Assembly: GCA_963693305.1 (NCBI GenBank)
Contig: OY855904.1
Span: 43,081,804 to 43,145,803, forward strand
Source of the DNA: Meandrina meandrites
Taxonomy: Eukaryota > Cnidaria > Anthozoa > Scleractinia > Meandrinidae
Direction: 5' to 3'
DNA length: 64,000 nucleotides
The notes under the pieces were generated by a model, which did not search any database, was not told the origin of the DNA, and was given only the letters and a program-made list of their open reading frames with translations. The stretch's first letter is position 1. Every line of letters starts with the position of its first letter. Positions 47,894 through 56,111 of the stretch are shown one piece after another. A program made the position numbers and the translations under genes.

Positions 47894-48320
47894 TGTCCCC
47901 TTAACTGATTATGACTTGCAGCGATGGTGCCAATACTTGAAAATCCCCATCAAAGGTATATTTGCGAGAGACGAGATCCACGTGAAAAACCACTCCCCTT
48001 GTATAATCAACATGGATGATCTTGGAGGGCCAGGCACCCATTGGGTATGCTGCTGGGATGGAACTGAATATTTTGACTCTTTTGGTTTACCTCCACCCGC
48101 AGAATGGGAAATAGAGTTGATTCTTGAAGGTAAACAGACCTTTCTTCGGAATGACAACCAGCTTCAGGAGGAATCCAGTGTGCGCTGTGGCTATTACTGT
48201 TTGCTTTTCCTGAATGAGCGTAACAAAGGGCGGACATTTCGAGATATTTTGAGCATGTTTTCTGAAAATACGCGCGCTAACGAGGCTGTGGTGAAGGATT
48301 ATTTTACACATAATGTATAG
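47865..48320 (+). CDS. Adenain-like cysteine protease, no ATG
   Basis: About 151 residues, like the virion-maturation protease of adenoviruses and Polintons (Ulp1/C5 clan), which cleaves structural precursors. The catalytic set is visible in order: His59 in GTHW, Asp71 in YFDSFG, Gln near 99-101, and Cys108 in SVRCGYYC. No ATG exists at the front of this frame: from an in-frame TAG (47853-47855) the first usable codon is GTG at 47865, and the next Met is residue 50, inside the fold. So either a non-ATG start, an ATG lost by mutation, or expression by frame change from the overlapping upstream gene must be assumed. The overlap contains an A8 run, a likely place for an indel. Confidence 0.85.
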   Translation: MTKKKPAFVDVPLTDYDLQRWCQYLKIPIKGIFARDEIHVKNHSPCIINMDDLGGPGTHWVCCWDGTEYFDSFGLPPPAEWEIELILEGKQTFLRNDNQLQEESSVRCGYYCLLFLNERNKGRTFRDILSMFSENTRANEAVVKDYFTHNV

Positions 48321-48321
48321 G

Positions 48322-48882
48322 ATGGATGTTTACTGTGTGAAAGAAAAGCGCTTCACACCCAATGTGGTGGGAAGTGAAAAAATTACAACCGCAAAAAACG
48401 GCAGAAGACTGCTTAAAGTAAAATGCGCCAGCTGCGGCATTACCAAGACAAGATTCGTTTCTGATAAAACACAAAGCGGTGCTGTTCAAGAAGGAGGTAA
48501 TATTTTGGATCCATTATTTAAGTGGACCAGAAGAGGTTTACCCAAAAAGAAGAGAGAAGAACTTGCACGCGCTGAAAAAAGAATGTTCGGAGGTGGTGTT
48601 CTTGATACAGTTGGAAATACAGCAGCTGAAGCTTTCTTTGAGTACGGAGTTCCTTATTTAGCAAAGCAAGGTGTAAAACAAGGAAGATACTTTGCAAGCG
48701 AGTTTCTGAGACAACCAGAGTATCAGAAGAAGTTAGCCAATAAAGCCAAACCAATCGCGAGAAAAGCTGTTAATTACACAATTGATGCTTTGTCTGGGGA
48801 TTTGTTGACTAAAGCCTCAAACAGATTAAGACCAAAAGATATGATACCGGGAAATAAGTTGAAAGGTGGGTGTCACAATTAG
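48322..48882 (+). CDS. Zinc-ribbon (DUF5679-like) virion protein
   Basis: 187 residues from the ATG at 48322, chosen because the next gene has the same start (MEVYCVKEKRF) and because it clears the protease stop; an in-frame ATG at 48313 overlaps the protease. Residues 1-50 are a small Cys domain (one Cys near the start, then CASCG) almost identical to that of the next gene. The rest is basic and helical, with amphipathic KKLANKAKPIARKAVNYTID and a GGCHN end. Pieces of this kind in other elements are virion-associated; here the function is unknown. Confidence 0.65.
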   Translation: MDVYCVKEKRFTPNVVGSEKITTAKNGRRLLKVKCASCGITKTRFVSDKTQSGAVQEGGNILDPLFKWTRRGLPKKKREELARAEKRMFGGGVLDTVGNTAAEAFFEYGVPYLAKQGVKQGRYFASEFLRQPEYQKKLANKAKPIARKAVNYTIDALSGDLLTKASNRLRPKDMIPGNKLKGGCHN

Positions 48883-48913
48883 TGAGGTAAACCCCAAAGT
48901 TAATTTCTTTAAT

Positions 48914-48921
48914 TATATAAG
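48914..48921 (+). promoter_or_regulatory. TATATAAG touching the PLA2 gene start
   Basis: The motif ends on the base before the ATG at 48922. Confidence 0.5.
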
Positions 48922-49779
48922 ATGGAGGTATACTGCGTGAAGGAAAAGCGTTTCACACCCAACGTACCGGGAAGTGAAAAAAACACTACCACAAAAAATG
49001 GTAGAAGGCTGCTTAAAGTAAAATGCGCAAGTTGTGGCATTACCAAAACACGATTCGTTTCTAATAAAACACAAAGTGGTGGTAATTATGATATGAGAAT
49101 TTATGCAGGTAATCGAGTAGATGACCCAACAAACCCTCTTTACCAACGTGGTGGGGGTTTTGATTTGCATAAAGCTATAGGCAAGCTGCCTAAACCAAAA
49201 AAGGGGTGGACACTTCCGGGCCACAACTATACAGGGCCGTACAATCCTCTTGAAAAACAGCTTTCTTACGACCCCAAGACGGGAAAGATCTTGAAGATTT
49301 ATCAGCAACCCACAGGCGCCACAGACGCAGTTGCAATGCAGCATGATGTTGATTATGCCGTCTGTGCAGGCAAGAAAAACGAGAAAGGCTGCAAACACGC
49401 TGCAGACAAAAAAATGGTGAAGGCGCTTGATGCTATTCCCAAAAACAAACGGCAATGGGGTCACGCCGCGGCGCGCAACGCAATCAGCTCGAAGCAAAAA
49501 GTAGGATTGGGTGTCGGTGAAACGATCAATAAAAAGATTGGCGAAAAAATTCCAGGCTTTCAACCGGCTCAAGATGTGGCTGCTGCAATCATGGCTGTCA
49601 CAGGTGGTGATAAGGATTTGTTTAAAAAGTATTGGAGTGGTGACATCGCAAAAGGTGCCTTTAACACGAAAACCGGTCTGTTCAGCAAAAAGTTCTGGAC
49701 ACACCCTAAAAATACAACTGGGCCATGTAATCGGGTTGTATATAAAAACGGAAAATGGCATAACCAATATTGCGACTAA
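48922..49779 (+). CDS. Phospholipase A2 virion protein with zinc-ribbon head
   Basis: 285 residues. Residues 1-50 repeat the DUF5679-like Cys domain of the preceding gene. Residues about 97-165 form a parvovirus/insect-type phospholipase A2: a calcium loop LPGHNYTGPYNP, the catalytic pair MQHDVDY (His141, Asp142) and CKHAADKKM with a further Asp. Such domains hydrolyse membrane phospholipids, and in parvoviruses help the particle leave endosomes. The rest is basic with a Cys-containing end. A TATATAAG motif abuts the ATG. The shared head suggests a recent partial duplication that gave two virion proteins the same docking domain. Confidence 0.82.
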   Translation: MEVYCVKEKRFTPNVPGSEKNTTTKNGRRLLKVKCASCGITKTRFVSNKTQSGGNYDMRIYAGNRVDDPTNPLYQRGGGFDLHKAIGKLPKPKKGWTLPGHNYTGPYNPLEKQLSYDPKTGKILKIYQQPTGATDAVAMQHDVDYAVCAGKKNEKGCKHAADKKMVKALDAIPKNKRQWGHAAARNAISSKQKVGLGVGETINKKIGEKIPGFQPAQDVAAAIMAVTGGDKDLFKKYWSGDIAKGAFNTKTGLFSKKFWTHPKNTTGPCNRVVYKNGKWHNQYCD

Positions 49780-49794
49780 AATATTTTTAACACT

Positions 49795-49801
49795 TATATA
49801 G
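49795..49801 (+). promoter_or_regulatory. TATATAG before membrane protein gene
   Basis: Ends 3 bases before the ATG at 49805. Confidence 0.5.
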
Positions 49802-49804
49802 AAA

Positions 49805-50323
49805 ATGGATTCTGCAACAAAATTCCGGCGGGCTGAAATAGAAATGATAAAAACGAATTTGGAAAAGCAGTTGGTGCACTACTACGAAACCTCAGCCAAG
49901 TTTAAACGGTGGCACACGCGGTGTCAAACAGTATGCGCGTTAACAGGCGGAGTCGCTACCATTCTTACAGGCTCTGGGCTGGCCGCTTCGCTTTCTGCGG
50001 TTGGCGTTGTTGTTGGCGCCCCTTTAATCGCAACTGCCACCTTGTTTTCATTGGTGTCAACCTCCTCCATCGTCACCGTCAAATTTTTCCTGCGTAAAGC
50101 GAAAAAACACGAAAAAATACAAACTTTGGCTGAAGCTACGCTGAGCTCAATCAACTCTCTCATATCGACCGCTCTTGAAGATGGTAAAATCTCAGACAGT
50201 GAGTACCAAGATATTATCAAAAAGTACAACAGCTTTACTACTGCAAAGACAAAACTGCGTTTTTCAAACCACACTGACGGCGGGGTAAAGGTTAACAGAA
50301 CATCAAAGACAACTTCTGTTTAA
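49805..50323 (+). CDS. Membrane protein of unknown function
   Basis: 172 residues. A charged amphipathic N-terminal helix (about 1-40) precedes a hydrophobic stretch (about 43-95, Gly/Ala/Val/Leu/Ser-rich, room for two membrane passes), then a basic segment RKAKKHEKIQ and a soluble tail with a possible EF-hand-like DGKISDSEYQD. No relative was recognised. It could sit in an internal virion membrane or act on host membranes. Its 3' end overlaps the convergent gene (50303-50323). Confidence 0.6.
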   Translation: MDSATKFRRAEIEMIKTNLEKQLVHYYETSAKFKRWHTRCQTVCALTGGVATILTGSGLAASLSAVGVVVGAPLIATATLFSLVSTSSIVTVKFFLRKAKKHEKIQTLAEATLSSINSLISTALEDGKISDSEYQDIIKKYNSFTTAKTKLRFSNHTDGGVKVNRTSKTTSV

Positions 50324-50809
50324 TGGTGGGGTGTTTGCCTCCAACCACCATTCGTTGAAACTTTTTTCGGCTTTATTTCTGGTTTGTACCATCTTCGGCA
50401 ATCTTTTCGTGAGCTTTCCCAGTATTGCATTTTTCTCCGGCCAATCGATAGGTGAGACCTTTTGAAAATAGTTGTATAAAAAACAAACATAGTTACACGA
50501 TCCGGGGTAGCAACTCAGTTGCTGATACCGCTTGAACTGGTGAATGACATTGCCCAAAAAAGTCAACCCCATATTGTCACCGACCTGATCTATAGAAATG
50601 CCGACTTTTTTTAGTACCGCAAGTAAATACCATAATTTGAGGTGGTGTCTCATCTCTTCACGGGGCTCATCCGGCAGTGGGGGTTCCCATGAGTAAAAGT
50701 CAAGCTCGATTTCCGGTTTGATTTCTTTTATTAACGCTTCCTGCTCTTCCAACAACATTTTTTTTAGTTGTTCCTTGTGGGGGTTAGGTCCGCGAAGTTT
50801 TATAGCCAT
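50303..50809 (-). CDS. Unknown protein, divergent from integrase
   Basis: 168 residues from the ATG at 50809, or 174 from 50827. The inner ATG is favoured because TATATA lies directly before it. The chain is helical with charged (KKMLLEEQEALIKEIKPEIE) and Trp/Tyr-rich parts, including four Cys (CYPGSCNYVC) that might bind metal. Not recognised. It faces the integrase gene across an intergenic gap of 10-28 bp, so the two may share a promoter, and it overlaps the membrane protein gene tail to tail. Confidence 0.55.
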   Translation of the reverse strand: MAIKLRGPNPHKEQLKKMLLEEQEALIKEIKPEIELDFYSWEPPLPDEPREEMRHHLKLWYLLAVLKKVGISIDQVGDNMGLTFLGNVIHQFKRYQQLSCYPGSCNYVCFLYNYFQKVSPIDWPEKNAILGKLTKRLPKMVQTRNKAEKSFNEWWLEANTPPLNRSCL

Positions 50810-50810
50810 G

Positions 50811-50816
50811 TATATA
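50811..50816 (-). promoter_or_regulatory. TATATA before the divergent unknown gene
   Basis: One base upstream of the ATG at 50809 on the minus strand. Being self-complementary it could also serve the integrase gene 22 bp away. Confidence 0.4.
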
Positions 50817-50837
50817 TGACCGCGCATAATTATTTAA

Positions 50838-51827
50838 ATGGATAGAAAATTAGAGCGGCATTATTACAGCCCACAGGGTTACTGGAAAGGCATTTCTGCC
50901 ATTAAAAAATTAGCGGTCGCTGCAAAGGTTCCTGAAGTTGTTGCCAAAGAATGGTTGTTCAAACAAGCGCTCTGGCAGATCTACCTCCCCGCACCGCGCT
51001 ATATTCCTCGCCTAAAATTCGACGTGCCTACGCCCAACAAAGTGCATCAGGCAGATCTTCTTTTTCTGCCACATGACAAAGTGGGCCGTAGCACTTACAA
51101 ATACGCGCTTACCGTTGTTGATGTTGCCAGCAGATTCAAAGAAGCTCAGCCTCTGACCTCTAAAAACTCTGATGAGGTTGCCAAAGCTTTTAAAACAATT
51201 TATACACGTGGACCTTTGAAATGGCCTGAACTGTTGCAAGTTGATCCTGGGCGCGAATTTATGGGCGCTGTTACAAAAGAAATGGAAAATCACAAAACTT
51301 CTATCAGACGCGGCCACCCTGAAATTCATAGAGACCAAGCTATTGTTGAACGTTTCAATCGTACCTTGGCTGAGCGTTTGTTTGGCCACCAGTACGCGGT
51401 TGAAATGCGTTCGCCTGAGGGTTTGCGGTCTACAGAGTGGGTGAAAAGGCTCCCCAAAGTTGTTTCTGCTCTGAACAACCAAGTCACTCGATTGATTGGT
51501 ATGAAACCTGCTGCTGCAATCAAGAAAAAAAATGTTTATGCAGAACCGTCAACTAAATATTTGAGACCTGTTGGTTTGAACGAAAAAAAGCTCCCATCCA
51601 TCGCTATGGTTCGATATTTGTACGAACCTGGTGAGCTTGAAGGTGGGACAAAAAGAGCCACTGATCCAATCTGGTCTTTAGATGTCTTTAACCTTGAACG
51701 TTCTTTTACCAAACCGAATCAACCTGTTCTCTACTTTTTGCGCGACGGACCTAAGCGTGGTTTTGTACGTGAAGAACTGCTTGTTGTACCTCCAAACACA
51801 CAATTACCCCCAACTAATGTAAACTAG
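50838..51827 (+). CDS. Retroviral-type integrase
   Basis: 329 residues. The DDE core of the rve family is complete: Asp73 (QADLLF), Asp136 (VDPGREF) and Glu171 (AIVERFN), with D and E 35 apart, as in retroviral integrases. The integrase cuts the target and joins the element's ends, making the short target duplication. The C-terminal part (about 240-329) is a beta-rich DNA-binding or chromodomain-like region; no N-terminal HHCC zinc finger is evident. The stop TAG overlaps the polymerase stop on the other strand within CTAG. No defects seen. Confidence 0.92.
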   Translation: MDRKLERHYYSPQGYWKGISAIKKLAVAAKVPEVVAKEWLFKQALWQIYLPAPRYIPRLKFDVPTPNKVHQADLLFLPHDKVGRSTYKYALTVVDVASRFKEAQPLTSKNSDEVAKAFKTIYTRGPLKWPELLQVDPGREFMGAVTKEMENHKTSIRRGHPEIHRDQAIVERFNRTLAERLFGHQYAVEMRSPEGLRSTEWVKRLPKVVSALNNQVTRLIGMKPAAAIKKKNVYAEPSTKYLRPVGLNEKKLPSIAMVRYLYEPGELEGGTKRATDPIWSLDVFNLERSFTKPNQPVLYFLRDGPKRGFVREELLVVPPNTQLPPTNVN

Positions 51828-54800
51828 ATATGGTATTCAATTGGTTCCGTGTGTATTCCATCCGGCAGCACCCATCTTTTGTCATAATATGCGCTCAACC
51901 CCAGCTTCTCCTGCTCGTATGTTACCATGTTCCCGTCCCGCATCCGGAATCCGCGGTTTGTTGCCATGTCTTTGTTTCCATCTAGCGCTGCCTTGAAACG
52001 GTGCCAGTTGATCTCGTTTTGCCTCTTTGACATCCCCTTTGAGCTCAGTTTCTTCTTTTTTGCTTCCCCATCTTCTGTATAATAACATTTGGAGCACAGC
52101 GCGATCATCCGCTCCCCTTCGAATTCTTTTTTGAACAGTCCCGGCGTTCTTCCGCTCCATTTGTCCCATGCCAGCCAGTTCTTTTTTTCTTTCTCGAATT
52201 CTTCTCTCATATCTGGTTTCACAATGTCTTCCAGACTCTTTCCTGAGATTGCGAGGTAGTTGCTGTCTGTATCCATCTGGATCAGCTCGAAATCTTTCCT
52301 GTCAAGATACCTATCCAAGAAGTCGTAGTAAAATTCAAGCATCCTCAACTTGGCTAGCTGATACACCGCTATTCCTACCTGAAATGGGCGTCTGATTGTT
52401 ATCCGTGCTTTTCTACTTTCTAACTCATATGCTTCTCCAATCTCATCCAAGTCTGAAAAGTATGCGCTTCTCAATGCTCTGTCCACCACCTTTTCATCTT
52501 TGGTGTAAATTACGTTTGTTTGCCGCTCTAACGCTTCTATCAGCTTCCCATATCCACTGTTTCCCAGAAGTTTGAATATATCAGCCAATAGTGCTTTGCT
52601 TTTGTCCACATCCCCTGTACGGCGGTTTTCTGTGACTTCTTTCACGAACCATTCGAATATTACTTTCGGCTCGTAGTCGATCGTCCGGTAGACTCTAGTT
52701 ATCTTTGCCCCGTGGTTTATGTACCATTGCAGCAGCGGCTCATATAAAAGTATCCTCTGTGCTGACAGCGTTCCCATTAGTTTCTTGTTTTTCTCCACTA
52801 GTTTTCTTCCTGTTGCTCTCAAGTATTCTTTCATATGCTTTGGGACGGCTTTGGTTGGTACCATTTTGTTGTGAAAGAACGGACACATTTCTTCAAACTT
52901 TTGGTGCAAGTGGTTTGGGATTTCTATGTCCACTTCTGCGTACCCGAACCAGCTTTTTTCTTTTAATCTGTGCGTTAATATTGGGGCAGCATCTACTTGG
53001 TACTCGTCCGTGTAGTGCACAACCCTTTCTTTTCCGCATGGCATTTCTCTCAGCATTGTTGAGAGGTACAGCGCGTTCGCGTCATATCCGAGGATGTTTT
53101 GACAAAGTTTCGCGTGGGCTCCTGTTATAACTTCTCCATCCCTTGGGATCGTGTATTGATGCGATCTTATCCGCGTTTTACCTGCTTCATGATATCTTGT
53201 GAAGACCAAACTTGGCCCTCCGACTACCGCCCCTTTTAACATCTCATATGCTTCTTTTCTTGGGGCATATAGTTCCGCTTTGCGTTCTATTGCACCTTTT
53301 AGCAAGTAATGCAAACTCACCCCCGGTATGCTGACTGCGTCTTTCATTATGTCTATCCCCTTCTCTATGTAAAAGTTTTTCATTTTTTGGAGCGCTTCAA
53401 GCCCGGGTGCCACATCCAGATTATTGTAATATTTCAGCCAGTCTTTAAAGGTTTTCATCCCTTTTTCTTTGAACAGTCTCTGACATTCCTCCCATTCTTT
53501 CCGTGTTAGAACGTACTCATTCTTAAGCTTCGAATACCAGTGCTGGTAATCTGGTAATCCTGGGTAATCCAGCTTTTCTGCGCTGTTAAACCACTCGTAT
53601 GGGAGCCAGGATTTTGTTGCCTTGCAGTCGTACGCTTCCACCCATTTCGCGTAGCTGATTCCTGGGCCTAAGTAGTTGATTATGTCCAGGAAACGTAATC
53701 TGTCCGTGAGTAAGAACATTATTTTACTCCCATTCTTTGCCACTCTCACTTTGTTGGTTGTACCCGCGAGCTGTTCCGCGAAGTAATTCTTTATCAGGTT
53801 CAAATCATAACTTCCTGAGTTGAAACCGAGTGTTGGCACCTGGTCGCACCATTCTTCTATTTTTTTCCTTTGATCTTTTGGTATCAGCTCGATGTCTGCT
53901 GGCATGAATTCTGCGCGCACTTTTGCTCTGATGTTTTTCTCTCGTTTTTTCAGTTCTTCCATAAACTTTTGAACTAATACTTTGGGGTTTGTTTCGCAGA
54001 TGTGGGTTGGCTCTCTTTCCAATGTGTCGCCCACGCTTACTGAGATTGGTATGTGTTTGTTCTCAATCGTGAGATTTCCTGTTGGTTCCTTTCGATGGTT
54101 TTTGTCTCCGTACGCCTCAAAGTCATACAAAATCGCATGTGGATAACTTTTTGTTTTTGCCTTTGGTGGATCTTTACCGTGTTTGTCTACCCCTCCTGGA
54201 ACGAGCCATTGACATGACCAGCATTCCACCACTTTGTATCCCACCTTTCGCAGATGTGCCGTTCTTTTTACTGTTGCTTGGTAGAGTTCTTCTACTGTCT
54301 TGCCGCCGTGTTCTATTATTTGGTTTCGATCTGGATAACATTTTGGACATCCGTGCCAGTGGCAGCCGTGATATTGTAAAACCAACTTTTTCTCATGGTT
54401 GTATCCGTCAACCGGCCTTTTCTCTATCCAGCGTTCTCCCCCGTGTCCTGACATTGCGTGCGCTATTTTTAGATTCCATCGTTTTGCCACGTAATTTAAC
54501 CACTGTATTGATTCTTTTGATGCGCTGTGTTTCGGGTAAAACGCTTTCTGATATGCTGTCTGTGGTGCTTCAACTTTTTCACCTGGACAGTGTATTACGG
54601 TTTTACCTTGGGCGCATCTTTCTGCGTGACGTCGGAGGTTGCATGCCTTTGTGAATCTTGCGTGGCAATGGTTGCATTCGTACGTTTTCGCCAGCTTCGT
54701 GATGTCTTTTATCAGGAACGCGTGCTCTCCATATAGCCCTATTGTCATGATGTTTTTGATTTGTGGTGCCGGGTTTCTCATTAGATGCCAAACTATTGTG

Positions 54801-54907
54801 GGATTTGTTTCTATACCCATTTCGATTTCATCCGCATTTGCCAGTTCGGGGATATAAACCCTGATTCCTTCCCATTCTGCGAAAGCCTTGCCTTTGTTCA
54901 GATGCAT
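51824..54907 (-). CDS. Protein-primed DNA polymerase B, main part
   Basis: Replicates the linear genome from a protein primer. Counting from a TTG five codons before the first ATG (54907), residues 83-103 are a C2HC finger (YECNHCHARF), 185-193 are HGCHWHGCP (an endonuclease-like or zinc site seen in this family), and the exonuclease motifs are LYDFEAY (265-271), GFNSGSYDL (366-374) and YNNLDV (499-504). Polymerase motifs are GYDANALYL (612-620), KLLGNSGYG (784-792) and MDTDSNYL (883-890). All catalytic Asp residues are present. The N-terminal part lies in the next upstream frame (54924-55847) and is separated by a one-base shift, so a functional enzyme would need that shift to be bypassed. 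Confidence 0.92.
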   Translation of the reverse strand: MHLNKGKAFAEWEGIRVYIPELANADEIEMGIETNPTIVWHLMRNPAPQIKNIMTIGLYGEHAFLIKDITKLAKTYECNHCHARFTKACNLRRHAERCAQGKTVIHCPGEKVEAPQTAYQKAFYPKHSASKESIQWLNYVAKRWNLKIAHAMSGHGGERWIEKRPVDGYNHEKKLVLQYHGCHWHGCPKCYPDRNQIIEHGGKTVEELYQATVKRTAHLRKVGYKVVECWSCQWLVPGGVDKHGKDPPKAKTKSYPHAILYDFEAYGDKNHRKEPTGNLTIENKHIPISVSVGDTLEREPTHICETNPKVLVQKFMEELKKREKNIRAKVRAEFMPADIELIPKDQRKKIEEWCDQVPTLGFNSGSYDLNLIKNYFAEQLAGTTNKVRVAKNGSKIMFLLTDRLRFLDIINYLGPGISYAKWVEAYDCKATKSWLPYEWFNSAEKLDYPGLPDYQHWYSKLKNEYVLTRKEWEECQRLFKEKGMKTFKDWLKYYNNLDVAPGLEALQKMKNFYIEKGIDIMKDAVSIPGVSLHYLLKGAIERKAELYAPRKEAYEMLKGAVVGGPSLVFTRYHEAGKTRIRSHQYTIPRDGEVITGAHAKLCQNILGYDANALYLSTMLREMPCGKERVVHYTDEYQVDAAPILTHRLKEKSWFGYAEVDIEIPNHLHQKFEEMCPFFHNKMVPTKAVPKHMKEYLRATGRKLVEKNKKLMGTLSAQRILLYEPLLQWYINHGAKITRVYRTIDYEPKVIFEWFVKEVTENRRTGDVDKSKALLADIFKLLGNSGYGKLIEALERQTNVIYTKDEKVVDRALRSAYFSDLDEIGEAYELESRKARITIRRPFQVGIAVYQLAKLRMLEFYYDFLDRYLDRKDFELIQMDTDSNYLAISGKSLEDIVKPDMREEFEKEKKNWLAWDKWSGRTPGLFKKEFEGERMIALCSKCYYTEDGEAKKKKLSSKGMSKRQNEINWHRFKAALDGNKDMATNRGFRMRDGNMVTYEQEKLGLSAYYDKRWVLPDGIHTEPIEYHI

Positions 54908-54923
54908 TTCCACCTTTTCCAAT

Positions 54924-55847
54924 TCATCTAGCGATGTTTTTTGCGCAATTCTTCGGAGCGTTCTTGAGCTTGTAGAAACTCTTGGCTTGATCTTGCGCGG
55001 CTTTTGTACTTCGATCTGGCCTAGCTCCTTTGTGTACAGCTATACAGCGCCATAAACACAGATTGTCCCCATAGCTGTCTAGAGCTATCATTGCCTTCCC
55101 TCTAGAAGCGTGTGCAAGATTGCGTAGCCAGTATGGTAATGGTCCTGTTCCCATTAATGGTTGACGATCAAGCACAACCTTTACATCTACGTTGAAATGG
55201 GCCTCAAAGATCCACTTTGTATCTGGCCTTTCGGTGTTATCTGGATCTAGACGTATCTCCTCCCTTTCCCTTATCCATTTTTCTGCGTCTGCGTACGTTT
55301 TCATCCATGGAGAGCCCTTATTTTGGTAATAAATTAGTCTGGATCCGTTTTCGATGTTTTCTAAGAAGTACGCGTAACTGTGGTTCATGTAAAATGATGT
55401 TCCCACGTTCTCGCGTATTTTTTCCATAAACCTTGTTGTGAGGTCTTTGTTTAGACCCACTACAAAACGCCACCTCTTGTAACGTCTCCCGCTCTCCTCT
55501 TCCACATCCTCATATTCCGTGTCATGGTGCAGGTCCAGAACCTCATTCTGATAATCTGTCACCGTTTTCACCTTGTTCGGGTGGATGGGGTCAAATATTT
55601 TCAATACGATTTCTTTTTTGTTTCTTTTTCTGTTTCTTGGCGGTGGTGTTGGTTTTAATTTATCAGGCTTTAGCGGGGCTTTTAATTTTTTATTTACACC
55701 TTCAGGGATTGGTTCTTCCAGCAGAGTATTTATTACATTTTGAACTGTGGGCGTGTCTTCTGCAATTAATTTTGATAAATATCGCAAATCTTCGGGATCA
55801 AGATTTGCAAGCTCTTCTTCCAAAGATCTGAGATCAATTTTGTCCAT
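54924..55847 (-). CDS. DNA polymerase B, N-terminal part, frame-shifted
   Basis: 307 residues ending in TGA at 54926-54924. The polymerase frame continues immediately downstream at +1. The last 50 residues hold DSYGDNLCLWRCIAVHKG, a motif that in related elements lies within the polymerase N-terminus. The two frames overlap over 55,039-54,924. The likeliest break is the six-base A run on the minus strand (54,942-54,937): one A too many would explain the shift. A true mutation, an assembly error in a homopolymer, or a programmed +1 shift are all possible. A TATATA motif ends 2 bases before the ATG, as for late-type genes. Confidence 0.8.
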   Translation of the reverse strand: MDKIDLRSLEEELANLDPEDLRYLSKLIAEDTPTVQNVINTLLEEPIPEGVNKKLKAPLKPDKLKPTPPPRNRKRNKKEIVLKIFDPIHPNKVKTVTDYQNEVLDLHHDTEYEDVEEESGRRYKRWRFVVGLNKDLTTRFMEKIRENVGTSFYMNHSYAYFLENIENGSRLIYYQNKGSPWMKTYADAEKWIREREEIRLDPDNTERPDTKWIFEAHFNVDVKVVLDRQPLMGTGPLPYWLRNLAHASRGKAMIALDSYGDNLCLWRCIAVHKGARPDRSTKAAQDQAKSFYKLKNAPKNCAKNIAR

Positions 55848-55849
55848 CG

Positions 55850-55855
55850 TATATA
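55850..55855 (-). promoter_or_regulatory. TATATA before the polymerase gene
   Basis: On the minus strand TATATACG abuts the ATG at 55847. Confidence 0.5.
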
Positions 55856-55894
55856 ATGTGGAAAAATATTTTTAATTAATTATTATTTTGAACT

Positions 55895-56111
55895 TTGTTA
55901 CCCGACTGCTGCGTTCCTTTAAATGGGCGCTGTTTACTCCTGTTTGCCTAAGTAGTAATATCGGAGTCCATCAAATACAACTGAGCAGCACCCACCTTTT
56001 TCCTCTTTCCCTGGTACGAAGGGGTTTATCCCCGGAGTACTAGTCCCGGAAAGAGGAAAAATTAGGTGGGTGCGCCCGAAGTGGTATTTGATGGACTCCG
56101 ATATTACTACT
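55895..56111 (-). repeat. Right terminal inverted repeat of the Maverick
   Basis: Inverse of 39904-40120 with one mismatch; carries the same 161-bp near-palindrome (about 55951-56111). GAGGC follows at 56112-56116. Confidence 0.95.

Larger units (their letters stand above)
39904..56111. mobile_element. Polinton/Maverick element, 16.2 kb
   Basis: The ends are AGTAGTAATATCGG and its inverse, with the 5'-AG...CT-3' termini usual for Polintons. GAGGC is repeated directly on both sides (GAGGCA, 6 bp, if the end A is shared with the target; 6 bp is usual). It encodes protein-primed polymerase B, integrase, packaging ATPase, adenain-like protease, and major and minor capsid proteins. Such elements are self-synthesising transposons and probable integrated virus genomes. 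The 217-bp terminal repeats show one mismatch, so the insertion is young. It sits in a KDZ-like transposase gene. Defects in polymerase B and the protease start suggest this copy may be inactive. Confidence 0.95.

Noticed and set aside
48913..49767. 284-codon minus-strand frame opposite the PLA2 gene
   Set aside because: Runs exactly opposite a gene with catalytic motifs, and has no family features of its own.
54937..54943. A AAA AAC, a classic -1 frameshift heptamer, in frame at the end of the polymerase N-terminal part (minus strand)
   Set aside because: The -1 frame meets a TAG within three codons; the polymerase frame is +1. So a canonical -1 shift cannot link the two parts.
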